A stretch of DNA of 64,000 bases, taken from contig NZ_MKJU01000028.1 of the NCBI RefSeq assembly GCF_001854605.1, positions 187,727 to 251,726 of the forward strand, in the 5' to 3' direction. The position numbers were made by a program, and so were the translations under genes. How positions within the stretch are numbered: position 1 is the stretch's first letter; each line of letters opens with the position of its first letter. The notes under the pieces were generated by a model. The model saw nothing but the letters and a program-made list of their open reading frames with translations. It ran no database searches and had not been told where the DNA came from. This document shows, in pieces, positions 47,821 to 56,493 of the stretch. This stretch comes from Pseudoalteromonas amylolytica (GTDB lineage Bacteria; Pseudomonadota; Gammaproteobacteria; Enterobacterales; Alteromonadaceae).

Positions 47821-49200
47821 CTAGTATTCGTCGTCAACCGCAGGACCTGCGTAGTTATCAAAACGTGAGTATTGTCCTTGGAAGGTTAACCTAACCTTAC
47901 CAATTGGACCATTACGCTGCTTACCTATAATGATCTCTGCGACTCCCTTATCTGGGCTATCTTCGTTGTACACTTCGTCGCGATATATAAACATAATTAA
48001 GTCGGCATCCTGCTCAATTGATCCTGATTCACGTAAGTCGGAGTTTACTGGACGCTTATCGGCACGTTGCTCTAGCGTTCGGTTAAGCTGAGAAAGCGCG
48101 ATAACCGGGCACTGTAGCTCTTTTGCCAACGCCTTTAAAGAGCGAGATATCTCAGCAATCTCAAGTGTTCGATTGTCTGACAAGCTAGGTACACGCATGA
48201 GCTGCAAATAATCCACCATGATCATACTGATACCACCATGGTCACGTGCAATACGTCTTGCTCTGGAGCGAACATCCGTTGGGGTCAAACCTGATGCATC
48301 GTCAATATACATCTTGCCTTTTTCCATTAACAACCCCATAGTTGAAGACAATCTCGCCCAATCATCATCATCCAACTGACCGGTACGTACCTTGGTTTGG
48401 TTAATACGGCCAAGAGATGCGAGCATCCTCATCATGATTTGCTCTGAGGGCATCTCTAGAGAGTAAATGAGTACTGGTTTATCTTGGGTCATCGCCGCAT
48501 GTTCCGCAAGGTTCATTGCGAAGGTGGTTTTACCCATTGAAGGACGCGCGGCGACGATGATCAGATCCGATGGTTGTAGGCCTGCAGTCATTTTATCCAA
48601 GTCTGAGTAGCCTGAACTTACCCCGGTTACACCATCTTGAGGTGACTGGTATAGCTCTTCAATCTTATCGACGGTTTTTTCCAAGATACTATGAAGATTT
48701 TGCGGGCCCTCTGTGCTTTTGGTACGTTGCTCAGCAATTTTGAACACTTTACTTTCGGCCAAGTCGAGTAGTTCATGACTATCACGACCCTCGGGGTTAA
48801 AACCAGCCTCAGCAATTTCATTTGCGACCGCTATCATCTCTCGAACAACCGCGCGTTCGCGCACAATATTCGCATAAGCATCAATATTAGCGGCACTGGG
48901 CGTGTTTTTAGCTATTTCAGCAAGATAAGCAAAACCACCGACATTAGCGAGCTGATTATTTTTCTCCAAATTCTCGGAGATGGTGATTAAATCAATGGGG
49001 TTACCCATTTCCACCAGCTTTTCCATCGCTTCAAAAATCAGCTTATGCGTACGGGTGTAAAAGTCCTGCGCAACAACAAGTTCTGCAACTCTGTCAAACG
49101 CTTGATTATCTAACATAAGGCCGCCGAGAACGGACTGCTCGGCTTCAATTGAATGGGGTGGAACTTTTAGCGTATCAACTTGAAGATCTGGTTTTGCCAT
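47821..49200 (-). CDS. dnaB: Replicative DNA helicase DnaB
   Basis: The start is the ATG at 49200 (MAKPDLQVDTLKVPPHS); a TTG four codons up has no advantage. The 459-residue protein has the N-terminal primase-interacting domain (SIEAEQSVLGGLMLDNQAF), a linker helix and the RecA-like domain with Walker A VAARPSMGKTTFAMN, Walker B SMIMVDYLQLM and the arginine-finger region EISRSLKALAKEL, QLNRTLEQRADKRP. It is the hexameric helicase of the replication fork. alr follows. Confidence 0.97.
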   Translation of the reverse strand: MAKPDLQVDTLKVPPHSIEAEQSVLGGLMLDNQAFDRVAELVVAQDFYTRTHKLIFEAMEKLVEMGNPIDLITISENLEKNNQLANVGGFAYLAEIAKNTPSAANIDAYANIVRERAVVREMIAVANEIAEAGFNPEGRDSHELLDLAESKVFKIAEQRTKSTEGPQNLHSILEKTVDKIEELYQSPQDGVTGVSSGYSDLDKMTAGLQPSDLIIVAARPSMGKTTFAMNLAEHAAMTQDKPVLIYSLEMPSEQIMMRMLASLGRINQTKVRTGQLDDDDWARLSSTMGLLMEKGKMYIDDASGLTPTDVRSRARRIARDHGGISMIMVDYLQLMRVPSLSDNRTLEIAEISRSLKALAKELQCPVIALSQLNRTLEQRADKRPVNSDLRESGSIEQDADLIMFIYRDEVYNEDSPDKGVAEIIIGKQRNGPIGKVRLTFQGQYSRFDNYAGPAVDDEY

Positions 49201-49291
49201 AGCACTGCACAATTGGGAATTCAGAGGACTATTTTATCCGCTCATGAGATAAGTGCAATGCTATATCCAAAACCACGAGTAATAAAAAGAT

Positions 49292-49319
49292 ACACCACCA
49301 ACGAGTGGGTTGGTGGTGT
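49292..49319 (-). terminator. Terminator of the ECF sigma-DUF4097 operon
   Basis: ACACCACCAAC pairs perfectly with GTTGGTGGTGT around a short loop. On the minus strand it is followed by ATCTTTTTATT, so it ends transcription coming from 50-51 kb, just before dnaB. Confidence 0.9.
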
Positions 49320-49327
49320 GAGGGAGA

Positions 49328-50269
49328 TTAGTTTTTTTTCAGTTCAATGTGCCCACTCACAGTGTCGATTTCTACATCGGCATTACCGCCGTTGAGCACA
49401 AATTCTAATTCTCTTGAGGGGCCATATTTTGCCTTTTTCATTTTATGGTCACTCAATTCATTAATAACCTTACCACCGGCATGCATATCAATGTCAAACC
49501 GAGCGGAAACATCCGCTGGAAAGTAAAACCTAGCATCACCACTAACTGAGTCCATATTAATGTTCGCGTTATCTTTTAGCCTTTTGATGTGTACATTGAT
49601 TTCACCATTTACCGTGTTCAGACGTAAATCAGCTAATTCCTCTATACGTAAGTCAACTTCACCATTCACATTCTCTAACCGTACGTCCTGCGCTTTTGTG
49701 TCGCTCTCGATATCACCATTGACCGCATTAAATTTCAGCTTACCATCTGATCCCCTATCATTGATGCTGCCGTTGACCGTTTCATACTGAATGTGGCCGC
49801 TAAGTTGTGATGCATCAATATCGCCATTTATGGTCTGCAAAGAGATTTTCCCCTTCAAATCAGAAACCTGAATATCACCTTTAACAGTTTTTATACTGGT
49901 GCCCGCATATAACTGGCTCGCGTTTACATCAATACTCACACCTTCGAGATTTAACTCGCTACTCTTGGGCATATGAATTGTCAGCTTTGACCCATCATGA
50001 CGGTTGTTCCAACCTCGGTACTGATTTGGCATCTGTACAATAAACTCAGTAACGGATCCGTTAGTTTCTAGCTTATATCCCTTGGCTTTTTCATCTAAGG
50101 TACCCGTAACTTTAAAGCTGTCTTCGTCCCAAGTTTTAATTGTGATGACACCGCGCTGATTCTCGATAAAAACCTTCCCTTGCTTTGGCAGAGATATCTT
50201 CTCATCAATACTTTGCCCAGCAAAAGTCGTCAATGGCAGTAGTGCTAATCCTGCTAATAGTGCTCTCAT
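49328..50269 (-). CDS. DUF4097 family periplasmic beta-helix-like protein
   Basis: The 313-residue protein has a short signal peptide (MRALLAGLALLPLTTFAG). The rest is a run of ~20-residue beta repeats with the recurring element TVNGxI or NVNGEV (LQTINGDID, ETVNGSIND, NAVNGDIES, ENVNGEVDL, NTVNGEINV), typical of DUF4097/LiaG-like adhesin-type proteins. It lies 10 bp behind the anti-sigma-like gene and is probably part of that sigma factor's own regulon. Function is unknown; an envelope-stress or surface role fits. Confidence 0.8.
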   Translation of the reverse strand: MRALLAGLALLPLTTFAGQSIDEKISLPKQGKVFIENQRGVITIKTWDEDSFKVTGTLDEKAKGYKLETNGSVTEFIVQMPNQYRGWNNRHDGSKLTIHMPKSSELNLEGVSIDVNASQLYAGTSIKTVKGDIQVSDLKGKISLQTINGDIDASQLSGHIQYETVNGSINDRGSDGKLKFNAVNGDIESDTKAQDVRLENVNGEVDLRIEELADLRLNTVNGEINVHIKRLKDNANINMDSVSGDARFYFPADVSARFDIDMHAGGKVINELSDHKMKKAKYGPSRELEFVLNGGNADVEIDTVSGHIELKKN

Positions 50270-50278
50270 ACTCTTCTC

Positions 50279-50752
50279 CTAAATTTGTTGCCAACGAGGT
50301 GCATGTACCTTGTTTATTAAATCCAATTGTTGCTGATAAACTTGAGCAAGCATTTGTAACAGTGCCGCATTTTCAGGATCATTCTGCAACGCCATTTTTA
50401 TCGCTTGCTCAGCACTTTCAAGCTCCCCCAGTTGGGCTTGCCAATCCGAAGTTAATGCAGGCTGAGTTTCATACTGCACCAACAAACTCTGTTTTTGCTG
50501 CTCAAAGAACGCACTCATGTTTGTCATGGTACTTTGCTGTGGTTGATTCAGCACCACCTGCCAAGCCATTAATCCAGCGAGAATGCAAGCCGCTATTCCT
50601 GTGAGTTTCGGCCAATAACTATTTTGCGTATCCTCTACTGGTGTTGACGCGATTGCGTTTTCAATTCCTTTCCATAAGTCTCGCGTTGGTGCGATGTCTT
50701 TTGTTTGTTCGAGCGATTCTTTCAAAAACTGCTCAAAGTCAGGTTTACTCAT
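50279..50752 (-). CDS. Membrane-anchored anti-sigma-like protein
   Basis: The start at 50752 (MSKPDFEQFLKESLEQT) follows from an overlap of 8 bp with the sigma gene stop and fits short anti-sigma N-termini; the frame is open to 50785. The 157-residue product has a cytoplasmic N-terminal helix part, one membrane segment at about 56-75 (LTGIAACILAGLMAWQVV) and an outer part that is helical (SAEQAIKMALQNDPENAALLQMLAQVYQQQL, here about 110-150). No zinc-finger motif is present. The position right behind an ECF sigma gene suggests an anti-sigma factor. Confidence 0.6.
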   Translation of the reverse strand: MSKPDFEQFLKESLEQTKDIAPTRDLWKGIENAIASTPVEDTQNSYWPKLTGIAACILAGLMAWQVVLNQPQQSTMTNMSAFFEQQKQSLLVQYETQPALTSDWQAQLGELESAEQAIKMALQNDPENAALLQMLAQVYQQQLDLINKVHAPRWQQI

Positions 50753-51305
50753 TGTCGTACCACTCCTGCAATAACTGACGAGCACGGTGATATTGCGATT
50801 TACTTGATCCCACTGCCATGCCTAACATGTTGGCTATTTCCTCATGGCGATAACCTTCAACAGCATGCAATACAAATACTAAACGGGCTCTCTCTGGTAA
50901 ACGTACTATCAGCTTGTCTAACCCGTTAAGCCCGTGACACATCTGCGCTGATTGTTCATTCATTCCGCAGCCTTCAATGCTCACCACCTTTTGCAGCCAG
51001 TTTTTATGCTTTCGTAAATAACTTATTGCTATGTTACTCGTGACGCTGTGGAGCCAAGTCGAGAACTGTGACTGCCCCTGAAACTGCGCAATCTTATGCC
51101 ACAACTGCACAAATACCTCTTGGGTTACGTCCTCCGCATACTCTGGAGATGCGAGCAACCTTAGGCAAAGCCCAAAAACTCGCCTTTCATGCTTTCTATA
51201 CAGTTGTTCAAAAGCCCGTTGATCACCCTGTTGTACTTTACGCACCAACTCATCGATAGGATTTTGCTCTGTGTTCGACAATGCCTGGTTGGCATCAATT
51301 AACAT
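50745..51305 (-). CDS. ECF-type RNA polymerase sigma factor
   Basis: The start at 51305 has an AAGGAAAGTAAAA ribosome site; the frame is open to 51362. The 186-residue protein has sigma region 2 (QQGDQRAFEQLYRKHERRV, PEYAEDVTQEVFVQLWHKI, FSTWLHSVTSNIAISYLRKH) and region 4 (LPERARLVFVLHAVEGYRHEEIA, SSKSQYHRARQLL). It belongs to the RpoE-like ECF group. It probably controls the anti-sigma-like and DUF4097 genes that follow. The inducing signal is not visible. Confidence 0.9.
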   Translation of the reverse strand: MLIDANQALSNTEQNPIDELVRKVQQGDQRAFEQLYRKHERRVFGLCLRLLASPEYAEDVTQEVFVQLWHKIAQFQGQSQFSTWLHSVTSNIAISYLRKHKNWLQKVVSIEGCGMNEQSAQMCHGLNGLDKLIVRLPERARLVFVLHAVEGYRHEEIANMLGMAVGSSKSQYHRARQLLQEWYDNE

Positions 51306-51433
51306 TTTTACTTTCCTTTTTCTTGGTCGAGCTAGCTTGATATAAATAGGGCTTGCTTTCAAGTTGCTAAGTAAGACGTCTTTAAAGCGAGAAAAGGTTT
51401 AAATATAAGAAGTATTTTTTGAAAAAATAAAAA

Positions 51434-51451
51434 ACCCGCTATAAAGCGGGT
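51434..51451 (-). terminator. Terminator of the minor-pilin operon
   Basis: ACCCGCT-ATAA-AGCGGGT is a perfect stem, followed on the minus strand by TTTTTTATTTTTTC, 20 bp after the last pilin gene. Confidence 0.93.
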
Positions 51452-51470
51452 CTTTCTATAAAAAGTTATA

Positions 51471-53276
51471 TTACTCAGTGCTATCGGGTAACCTGTAATA
51501 CCAACGCTCAAATGTAAGTAATGGCTTCGTTTGTGTGCTTCCACTACCATCACCGACACCGAAATCTACCGTTTTCAGTGCCTCATCAAAGTGAAAGTCA
51601 CCGCTGCCAGAGCCATCAATGAACGAGCCAATAATGCTGCCATAAAGAGAACCGCTACCTGTCACTTTAACTGTTGATAATGGCGCATACACCATAGCGT
51701 ACATGTCACTATTGCCACCCAGTGAGACCCCTTCTCCGGATTTAGATGAGTAAATGTTAAATGCCGCATGCCCGCTGTTAGTAAGCCCATGTTGCTCCAC
51801 ATACACATTACCGCTGCCACCTAGGTCTATATTGCCCGTCACAAAAATACTCAGGCTACTTCCAGCTTTAATGGTCATTCCCGAACCACCTTTAATAGAG
51901 AAGTCACCATCAATGAGGAAAATAACATCGCCCCCTTGAATCGTAACAGAGCCATTGCTACCAAGTTCAAAGCCGCTCATGCCATATACATATTCAAGGT
52001 CATTGTCGCTTTGTACAACATCTTCATAATGCTGCTCCAAGGTATTGAATATGTAAATATCCTTCTGAAAGGCAGAAATTGCACTCAAACCACCACTATT
52101 GCCATTTCCATTTCCATTTCCATTTCCATTTCCATTTCCATTTCCATTTCCATTTCCATTGCCATTTCCATTGCCATTTATAGTTTCGTAATAGGCCCAA
52201 GTAGGTGCAAACGTATAATGCTGGTTGGCCCATACCTTGTAGTATGGATAATCATTACTTTCTCCGATCACTTCGTCCATATTCTGTACGATTGCTAATG
52301 GATCACATTGTGATGAGTCTGCTGCATGGATCTCTATGGGCGTGATTTGTGGGTTAACGTTAAAACGGCTATTCGAATAGTGAATTCCATCCTGACTAAA
52401 GGTGCTATCATCAGGGAAAGAGCCAGAACCGCCATATTGAATATCAAATTCATCGTTGCTGAGATTAGTGATTGAGGCCCCCCAATCCATTGTCGCATCT
52501 CCATTGGCACGCACATAACCCGTTATTTCACCGCCTTTATGCACAATGTCACCTAGCGTAATCGCGTTACCGTCAACACGCACACCACCACCTGATGAAA
52601 TCTCAATCCCGGTGTTCGATTTAATATTGCCATAAACTGGCGAAGAGCCCGTTAGGTATATTGCGCCCGCGGCGTTAACATCACCTTTTATGATTGAGTG
52701 TCCGCTCAATGACACATTTGCATTACTGCTGGAAGTATTGATGACGGCATTGCTGCCTTTAGTCTGTTCATAACTACCCGCAGACGAGTCATAACTGTCT
52801 ATCAACGAGCTGCCTTTGAGACTAACTCCCGTGCAACCTGCCATAATGCTGTCATTAACCGCAGAAGAGCTACCTGGTGTGAACTTGTAGTGAGCTATAA
52901 TTTTGTCATTAGAGTCACCGCTGTAACGCTCACCAGAGCTTGTAATCACCACAATATCCGGTGCATCCCCCGCCTCAGCCGAAGCGTCATACTTTAGATC
53001 GTCCCCTGCGCTACCACCACCAGTGTATGAACACTGGGTCAACACAAGCTCATCTCTCGTTAACGACGGATCCTCTACCAGTTTATCCTTTAGGCATTTT
53101 GCTACAATATAAATACCTTTTTCAGACAAGAATCTGGCATTCATGCTTTTTTGAAAATTACCTGATAAACGCTCTTGAACAAGAGTTTCTCTCATTGCAC
53201 CAAACACAACAACGCCTGCCATCGTGCTCAATAACAAAACCTTTATCAGTGTAAAGCCGTTTTGCTTCTTCATCAT
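51471..53276 (-). CDS. PilX-type minor pilin with long polymorphic beta-rich tail
   Basis: The 601-residue protein starts with a prepilin leader MMKKQNG/FTLIKVLLL. The residue at +5 after the cleavage Gly is Lys instead of the usual Glu, and the next part (VQERLSGNFQKSMNARFLSEKG) is PilX-like. Residues ~150-580 form a Gly/Ser/Asn-rich beta-helix-like region (INTSSSNANVSLSGHS, GDVNAAGAIYLTGSSP, GGDVIFLIDGDFSIKGGSG), similar to DUF7305 tails. A run of 13 Asn-Gly units from a hexanucleotide repeat lies near residues 367-392. It is about three times longer than PilX. It is the last gene of the pilin operon and may present an adhesin at the pilus tip, replacing PilY1, which is absent. Confidence 0.7.
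   Translation of the reverse strand: MMKKQNGFTLIKVLLLSTMAGVVVFGAMRETLVQERLSGNFQKSMNARFLSEKGIYIVAKCLKDKLVEDPSLTRDELVLTQCSYTGGGSAGDDLKYDASAEAGDAPDIVVITSSGERYSGDSNDKIIAHYKFTPGSSSAVNDSIMAGCTGVSLKGSSLIDSYDSSAGSYEQTKGSNAVINTSSSNANVSLSGHSIIKGDVNAAGAIYLTGSSPVYGNIKSNTGIEISSGGGVRVDGNAITLGDIVHKGGEITGYVRANGDATMDWGASITNLSNDEFDIQYGGSGSFPDDSTFSQDGIHYSNSRFNVNPQITPIEIHAADSSQCDPLAIVQNMDEVIGESNDYPYYKVWANQHYTFAPTWAYYETINGNGNGNGNGNGNGNGNGNGNGNGNGNSGGLSAISAFQKDIYIFNTLEQHYEDVVQSDNDLEYVYGMSGFELGSNGSVTIQGGDVIFLIDGDFSIKGGSGMTIKAGSSLSIFVTGNIDLGGSGNVYVEQHGLTNSGHAAFNIYSSKSGEGVSLGGNSDMYAMVYAPLSTVKVTGSGSLYGSIIGSFIDGSGSGDFHFDEALKTVDFGVGDGSGSTQTKPLLTFERWYYRLPDSTE
52102..52179 (-). repeat. Hexanucleotide tandem repeat in a pilin gene
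   Basis: Thirteen in-frame hexamers, CCATTT (11) and CCATTG (2) on the plus strand, encode (Asn-Gly)n. The nine leftmost are identical, so the tract is prone to length changes. Gain or loss of units keeps the frame and would alter only linker length. Confidence 0.92.
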
Positions 53277-53813
53277 TTACCTCATAATTACCCTGGTAGT
53301 AGCTAGGCTAATCACGATGCCTGTAGCAAATTGCGCTGGTACATCTTGTGGCGTCACGTTAACATTGATTAAGCGTCCGCTTTGACTACTACTAAATCCA
53401 AGCGCCTGTACACCTTTTAAAAGGTTTAAGACCCCTACACTATTCCCATCATCATCCAGATTTAATATATCGCAGGTTAAGTATCCATCACTTAAAGTAT
53501 AGACCTCCTGATAATTAAATGTAGGTACAGTTCCTTGACACGAAGTGCTGTACGCATCTTGATCGATGGTAATTATCGTTCCGTTTTCTGTAATTGCTGG
53601 AATAACAGAAGTTTGCTTCACACTACGAGACAAAATATGGTTTGTATAACGCACAACTTCCTGCGCTTGAGACAGTTGTTGTGTGGTCATCACCGTGCCT
53701 TTTATTGCTGAATAAGACATCCCAATCCCCGCCAATAAAAATGTCCCGATAGTTAACGCTACCATCAACTCTACGAGTGAATAACCTCTAACTGAGTACG
53801 AGCTTAATCGCAT
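53277..53813 (-). CDS. pilW: PilW-like minor pilin
   Basis: The 178-residue protein has a prepilin leader MRLSSYSVRG/YSLVELMVALTIG with Glu at +5 and the hydrophobic helix of type IV pilins. A globular C-terminal part has two Cys (STSCQGTVP and YLTCDIL). Its order after PilV and before PilX matches the fimT-pilV-pilW-pilX operons of gammaproteobacteria. It is expected to prime pilus assembly in the inner membrane. Its start overlaps the PilV gene by 10 bases. It is shorter than the Pseudomonas PilW. Confidence 0.8.
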   Translation of the reverse strand: MRLSSYSVRGYSLVELMVALTIGTFLLAGIGMSYSAIKGTVMTTQQLSQAQEVVRYTNHILSRSVKQTSVIPAITENGTIITIDQDAYSTSCQGTVPTFNYQEVYTLSDGYLTCDILNLDDDGNSVGVLNLLKGVQALGFSSSQSGRLINVNVTPQDVPAQFATGIVISLATTRVIMR

Positions 53814-54220
53814 GTGTCATCCAAACTCATAAATGTGGCATTCAATACCACTTGGTTTTCACCATCTACATCCGGATCCATACGATCATCGACCCAATTC
53901 ACAAATATATTCATTTCATTTTCATAGGTCTGAGGAACAATCACTTCAAAGGTTGTACGTATATCTGATGGCGCTAATAACCACTCTCTAAATTCTTCAT
54001 CTTGGAACAACGATGGGTCGTTATGTTGAATATCACATAATCGAGACCAAATTTTCTCCATCGCATTTTGGCCCTGTACTAGCGCTACAGTATAGTCAAA
54101 ACTATTGGTCGCATATTGCAAAGCCCTGAGCTGCGTTGCAGCTAGTCCAAGCAGCGCGATACTCGCTATCAGCATCGACACCATCACCTCTACCAATGAA
54201 AAACCTTTCGTTAAGCGCAA
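53804..54220 (-). CDS. pilV: PilV-like minor pilin
   Basis: The 138-residue protein has the leader MRLTKG/FSLVEVMVSMLIASIAL, with Glu at +5, then LGLAATQLRALQ, close to the conserved PilV helix. The C-terminal domain ends with a Cys pair (RLCDIQ and DDTCD). It is a type IV pilus minor pilin involved in assembly and complex formation. It overlaps both neighbours (ten bases each), so the operon is translationally coupled. Confidence 0.82.
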   Translation of the reverse strand: MRLTKGFSLVEVMVSMLIASIALLGLAATQLRALQYATNSFDYTVALVQGQNAMEKIWSRLCDIQHNDPSLFQDEEFREWLLAPSDIRTTFEVIVPQTYENEMNIFVNWVDDRMDPDVDGENQVVLNATFMSLDDTCD

Positions 54221-54675
54221 TTTTTATCTGCCTCATCAACCCAACTTTGCCCACTTTGTAACACACACAGCCGATAGTCAGTGGTACTGTCATCGTTGTC
54301 TGTCACTAATAGATTTAGCGCCTGATCCACTTCTCCCGTTGATGTAATTGTTCTATCAGCGTATTCAATTTCTATTGAATCATCTACAACTGAAAATTCA
54401 TGTACCGTTACCCATTCACCATCAGTCTGTGACTGCAATAACCATTTAGAAGAGCTGGCAACCAGATGTAATGTTTTTGCCTGCTTTACTGCTTCACTAC
54501 GAGAGTACTTATAAAAAGCACTCAAATAGTTCGCATTATTAACAACTCTGTCCTGCTTTATTTGCCTAACAAAAGAAGGCATTGCAAGCGAAGCCAATAT
54601 ACCTGCAATCAACAGCGTTATTACAAGTTCCGTCAAGGAGAAGCCACGGATGCTTTTACTACCAGCAGTCATCAA
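54211..54675 (-). CDS. fimT: FimT/GspH-like minor pilin
   Basis: The 154-residue protein has a prepilin leader ending SKSIRG/FSLTELVITLLIAG with Glu at +5, followed by ILASLAMPSFVRQIKQDR, which is the FimT/GspH pattern. The C-terminal half is beta-rich and has a Cys pair (YRLCVLQ and DKNCA). FimT in some species binds DNA at the C-terminus; whether this one does cannot be judged. It overlaps the pilE-like gene by 17 bp. Confidence 0.82.
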   Translation of the reverse strand: MMTAGSKSIRGFSLTELVITLLIAGILASLAMPSFVRQIKQDRVVNNANYLSAFYKYSRSEAVKQAKTLHLVASSSKWLLQSQTDGEWVTVHEFSVVDDSIEIEYADRTITSTGEVDQALNLLVTDNDDSTTDYRLCVLQSGQSWVDEADKNCA

Positions 54676-55063
54676 CTTCAGCCCCCTGTGTGCCTATGTG
54701 GTTCAAGGTGATTGCCCCGCAAGGATCAGACTCCTGTAATGTTCCCGTTTTTGGCGTTGCTGTTAGTAAATATGAACGACTTGTATAGTTTTCTCCATTC
54801 TCAGGCTTGTTTAGGTGCTCATATTTAAATGTATACATTTCAAGTACTGGTAGAGCTGTAAAGGTGTCGCTGTCTGGATAGCCGCCGTTACGTGAGTAGG
54901 AACGCTCTAATATGATTGCCACTTGTAGCATTTCTTGTTGCGCTTGTGAGCGACGGCTCTCTTGCATAGACTCTATGTAGGTGGGGTAAGCAACTGCGCC
55001 AAGTATTGCAACGATTGCAGCGGCGATTAACAGCTCCGTTAACGAAAACCCTTTACTAACCAT
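54659..55063 (-). CDS. pilE: PilE-like minor pilin
   Basis: The start at 55063 (MVSKG/FSLTELLIAAAIVA) has a GAGGT ribosome site 4 bases upstream; the frame is open to 55093. The 134-residue product has the type IV leader, Glu at +5, the helix AILGAVAYPTYIESMQESRRSQAQ (described as about 17-41) and ends with a Cys pair (SDPCGAI and VDDCW), as PilE minor pilins do. It is the first gene of the minor-pilin operon; its promoter should lie in the gap up to the rplI stop. The gene order pilE-fimT-pilV-pilW-pilX is reversed relative to some operons. Confidence 0.8.
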   Translation of the reverse strand: MVSKGFSLTELLIAAAIVAILGAVAYPTYIESMQESRRSQAQQEMLQVAIILERSYSRNGGYPDSDTFTALPVLEMYTFKYEHLNKPENGENYTSRSYLLTATPKTGTLQESDPCGAITLNHIGTQGAEVDDCW

Positions 55064-55366
55064 ACATACCTCAAAAGCCTTAGATTTACCCAATACAAGG
55101 ACAGCGCTGTCATCACTATAATTAAAATTATAGCAATTTTTGCAGCAATACTTAATTCTTATATTTTGTTTCTATAAGTTAACATTGCGCGTTGCGAGTT
55201 GGAAGTTCCATGCAATAATATTTGTGTAAAAACCATGCGAATTATTCAGCCTCAAGCAATTTCATCACATTAAATAACAGCGAGTTACGCAATTATGCAC
55301 AGTATTCTTTGGTTTTTATCTGAAAATTAGAGTTGTTGTTATGTGTTTCAGGTGTGATAAATAAAA

Positions 55367-55390
55367 AACCGCGCACGAGCGTGCACGGTT
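55367..55390 (-). terminator. Terminator of the rpsF-rplI operon
   Basis: AACCGCGCAC-GAGC-GTGCACGGTT forms a GC-rich stem with an internal mismatch. On the minus strand it is followed by TTTTTTATTTA. It lies 17 bp after rplI. The rest of the 344-bp gap before the pilE-like gene has no gene. Confidence 0.9.
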
Positions 55391-55407
55391 TTGCTTAATA
55401 CAAAAAA

Positions 55408-55860
55408 TTAAGCTTCAGCAATAACGATTACTTTGATAGTAGCAGTTACGTCTGAGTGTACTGCGATTGCTACGTCAAATTCACCAGTCTCACGGATAGT
55501 ACCTAGAGGTAGACGAACTTCTGATTTAGCAACTTCAACACCAACAGCTGAAATAGCGTCAGCGATGTCGCGAGTACCGATTGAACCGAATAGCTTACCT
55601 TCGTCACCAGCTTTAGATACTAAAGTAACTTCAGCTAATGCTTCTAGCTTCTCAGCGCGTGCTTGTGCAGCTGTTAGCTCTTCAGCGATTTTCGCTTCTA
55701 AATCAGCACGACGTGCTTCGAAAGTTTCAATGTTTGCTTTTGTCGCAGGAACTGCTTTACCTTTAGGGAATAAGAAGTTACGTGCGAAGCCAGATTTAAC
55801 TACAACCTGGTCACCTAGGCCACCTAGGTTAGCGATCTTGTCTAGTAGAATAACTTGCAT
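55408..55860 (-). CDS. rplI: 50S ribosomal protein L9
   Basis: The 150-residue protein is a typical L9: [35 protein letters not shown], the long connecting helix and the C-terminal domain [13 protein letters not shown]. It binds 23S rRNA at the base of the L1 stalk region. It is the last gene of the rpsF-priB-rpsR-rplI operon. Confidence 0.98.
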   Translation of the reverse strand: MQVILLDKIANLGGLGDQVVVKSGFARNFLFPKGKAVPATKANIETFEARRADLEAKIAEELTAAQARAEKLEALAEVTLVSKAGDEGKLFGSIGTRDIADAISAVGVEVAKSEVRLPLGTIRETGEFDVAIAVHSDVTATIKVIVIAEA

Positions 55861-55895
55861 GTCTCTACACCTTTTAAAAACTGTTAATCCGCTGC

Positions 55896-56123
55896 TTACT
55901 TGTGTAAGTCAGTGTATGGAAGAAGGGCTAAGTAGCGAGCACGCTTGATAGCTGTTGCTAGCTGGCGCTGGTATTTAGCGCTAGTACCTGTAATACGGCT
56001 AGGTACGATTTTGCCACTTTCTGTTACATAGTTTCTAAGAGTAGCTAGATCTTTGTAATCGATTTGTTGTACGCCTTCCGCTTTGAAACGGCAGAACTTA
56101 CGACGTCTGAAATAACGTGCCAT
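55896..56123 (-). CDS. rpsR: 30S ribosomal protein S18
   Basis: I start at the ATG at 56123 ([17 protein letters not shown]), the standard S18 start; the frame is open five codons further. The 75-residue protein has [26 protein letters not shown] and [14 protein letters not shown]18 pairs with S6 in the platform of the small subunit. It is preceded by priB at 11 bp and followed by rplI. Confidence 0.98.
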
Positions 56124-56134
56124 GAGTAATTTCC

Positions 56135-56464
56135 TCAATTAATTCTTTCAATATGTTGTGCGTGTAATACCAGTTGACTTAAACCATTACGGTTTTCGTG
56201 TCGGTTTAAAAAACCGCTAACTTGTATTGCTTGCCCAACGTATAAATGCTGAGTTTGAGACTGGAACTTGTGCCCACTGGCAACCACTTGAATGCGAACA
56301 TAACTATTACGGTTTAAGTCAGCTTCAACTTGAGTAGATTTATGCTCAAGCACAAAAATACAATGTGGAATGCCGGCTGGGCTTTGATTAAATTTGGGTG
56401 TTTTACAAATCACGCCCGAAAGCACATATTGATTTGTATACAGGTCAACCTGTTTTTGCACCAC
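56135..56464 (-). CDS. priB: Primosomal replication protein N (PriB)
   Basis: The 109-residue protein has a single OB fold in the SSB superfamily ([43 protein letters not shown]). It starts with GTG at 56464 behind GAGGG. PriB helps reload the replicative helicase DnaB at stalled forks with PriA. It lies between rpsF and rpsR as usual. Confidence 0.93.
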   Translation of the reverse strand: MVQKQVDLYTNQYVLSGVICKTPKFNQSPAGIPHCIFVLEHKSTQVEADLNRNSYVRIQVVASGHKFQSQTQHLYVGQAIQVSGFLNRHENRNGLSQLVLHAQHIERIN

Positions 56465-56493
56465 AAACCCTCAATGTCCAGAGTCAATAACGA

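Noticed and set aside
52102-52179. CRISPR-like or regulatory repeat
   Set aside because: It is a pure hexamer tract within a reading frame and encodes Asn-Gly units.
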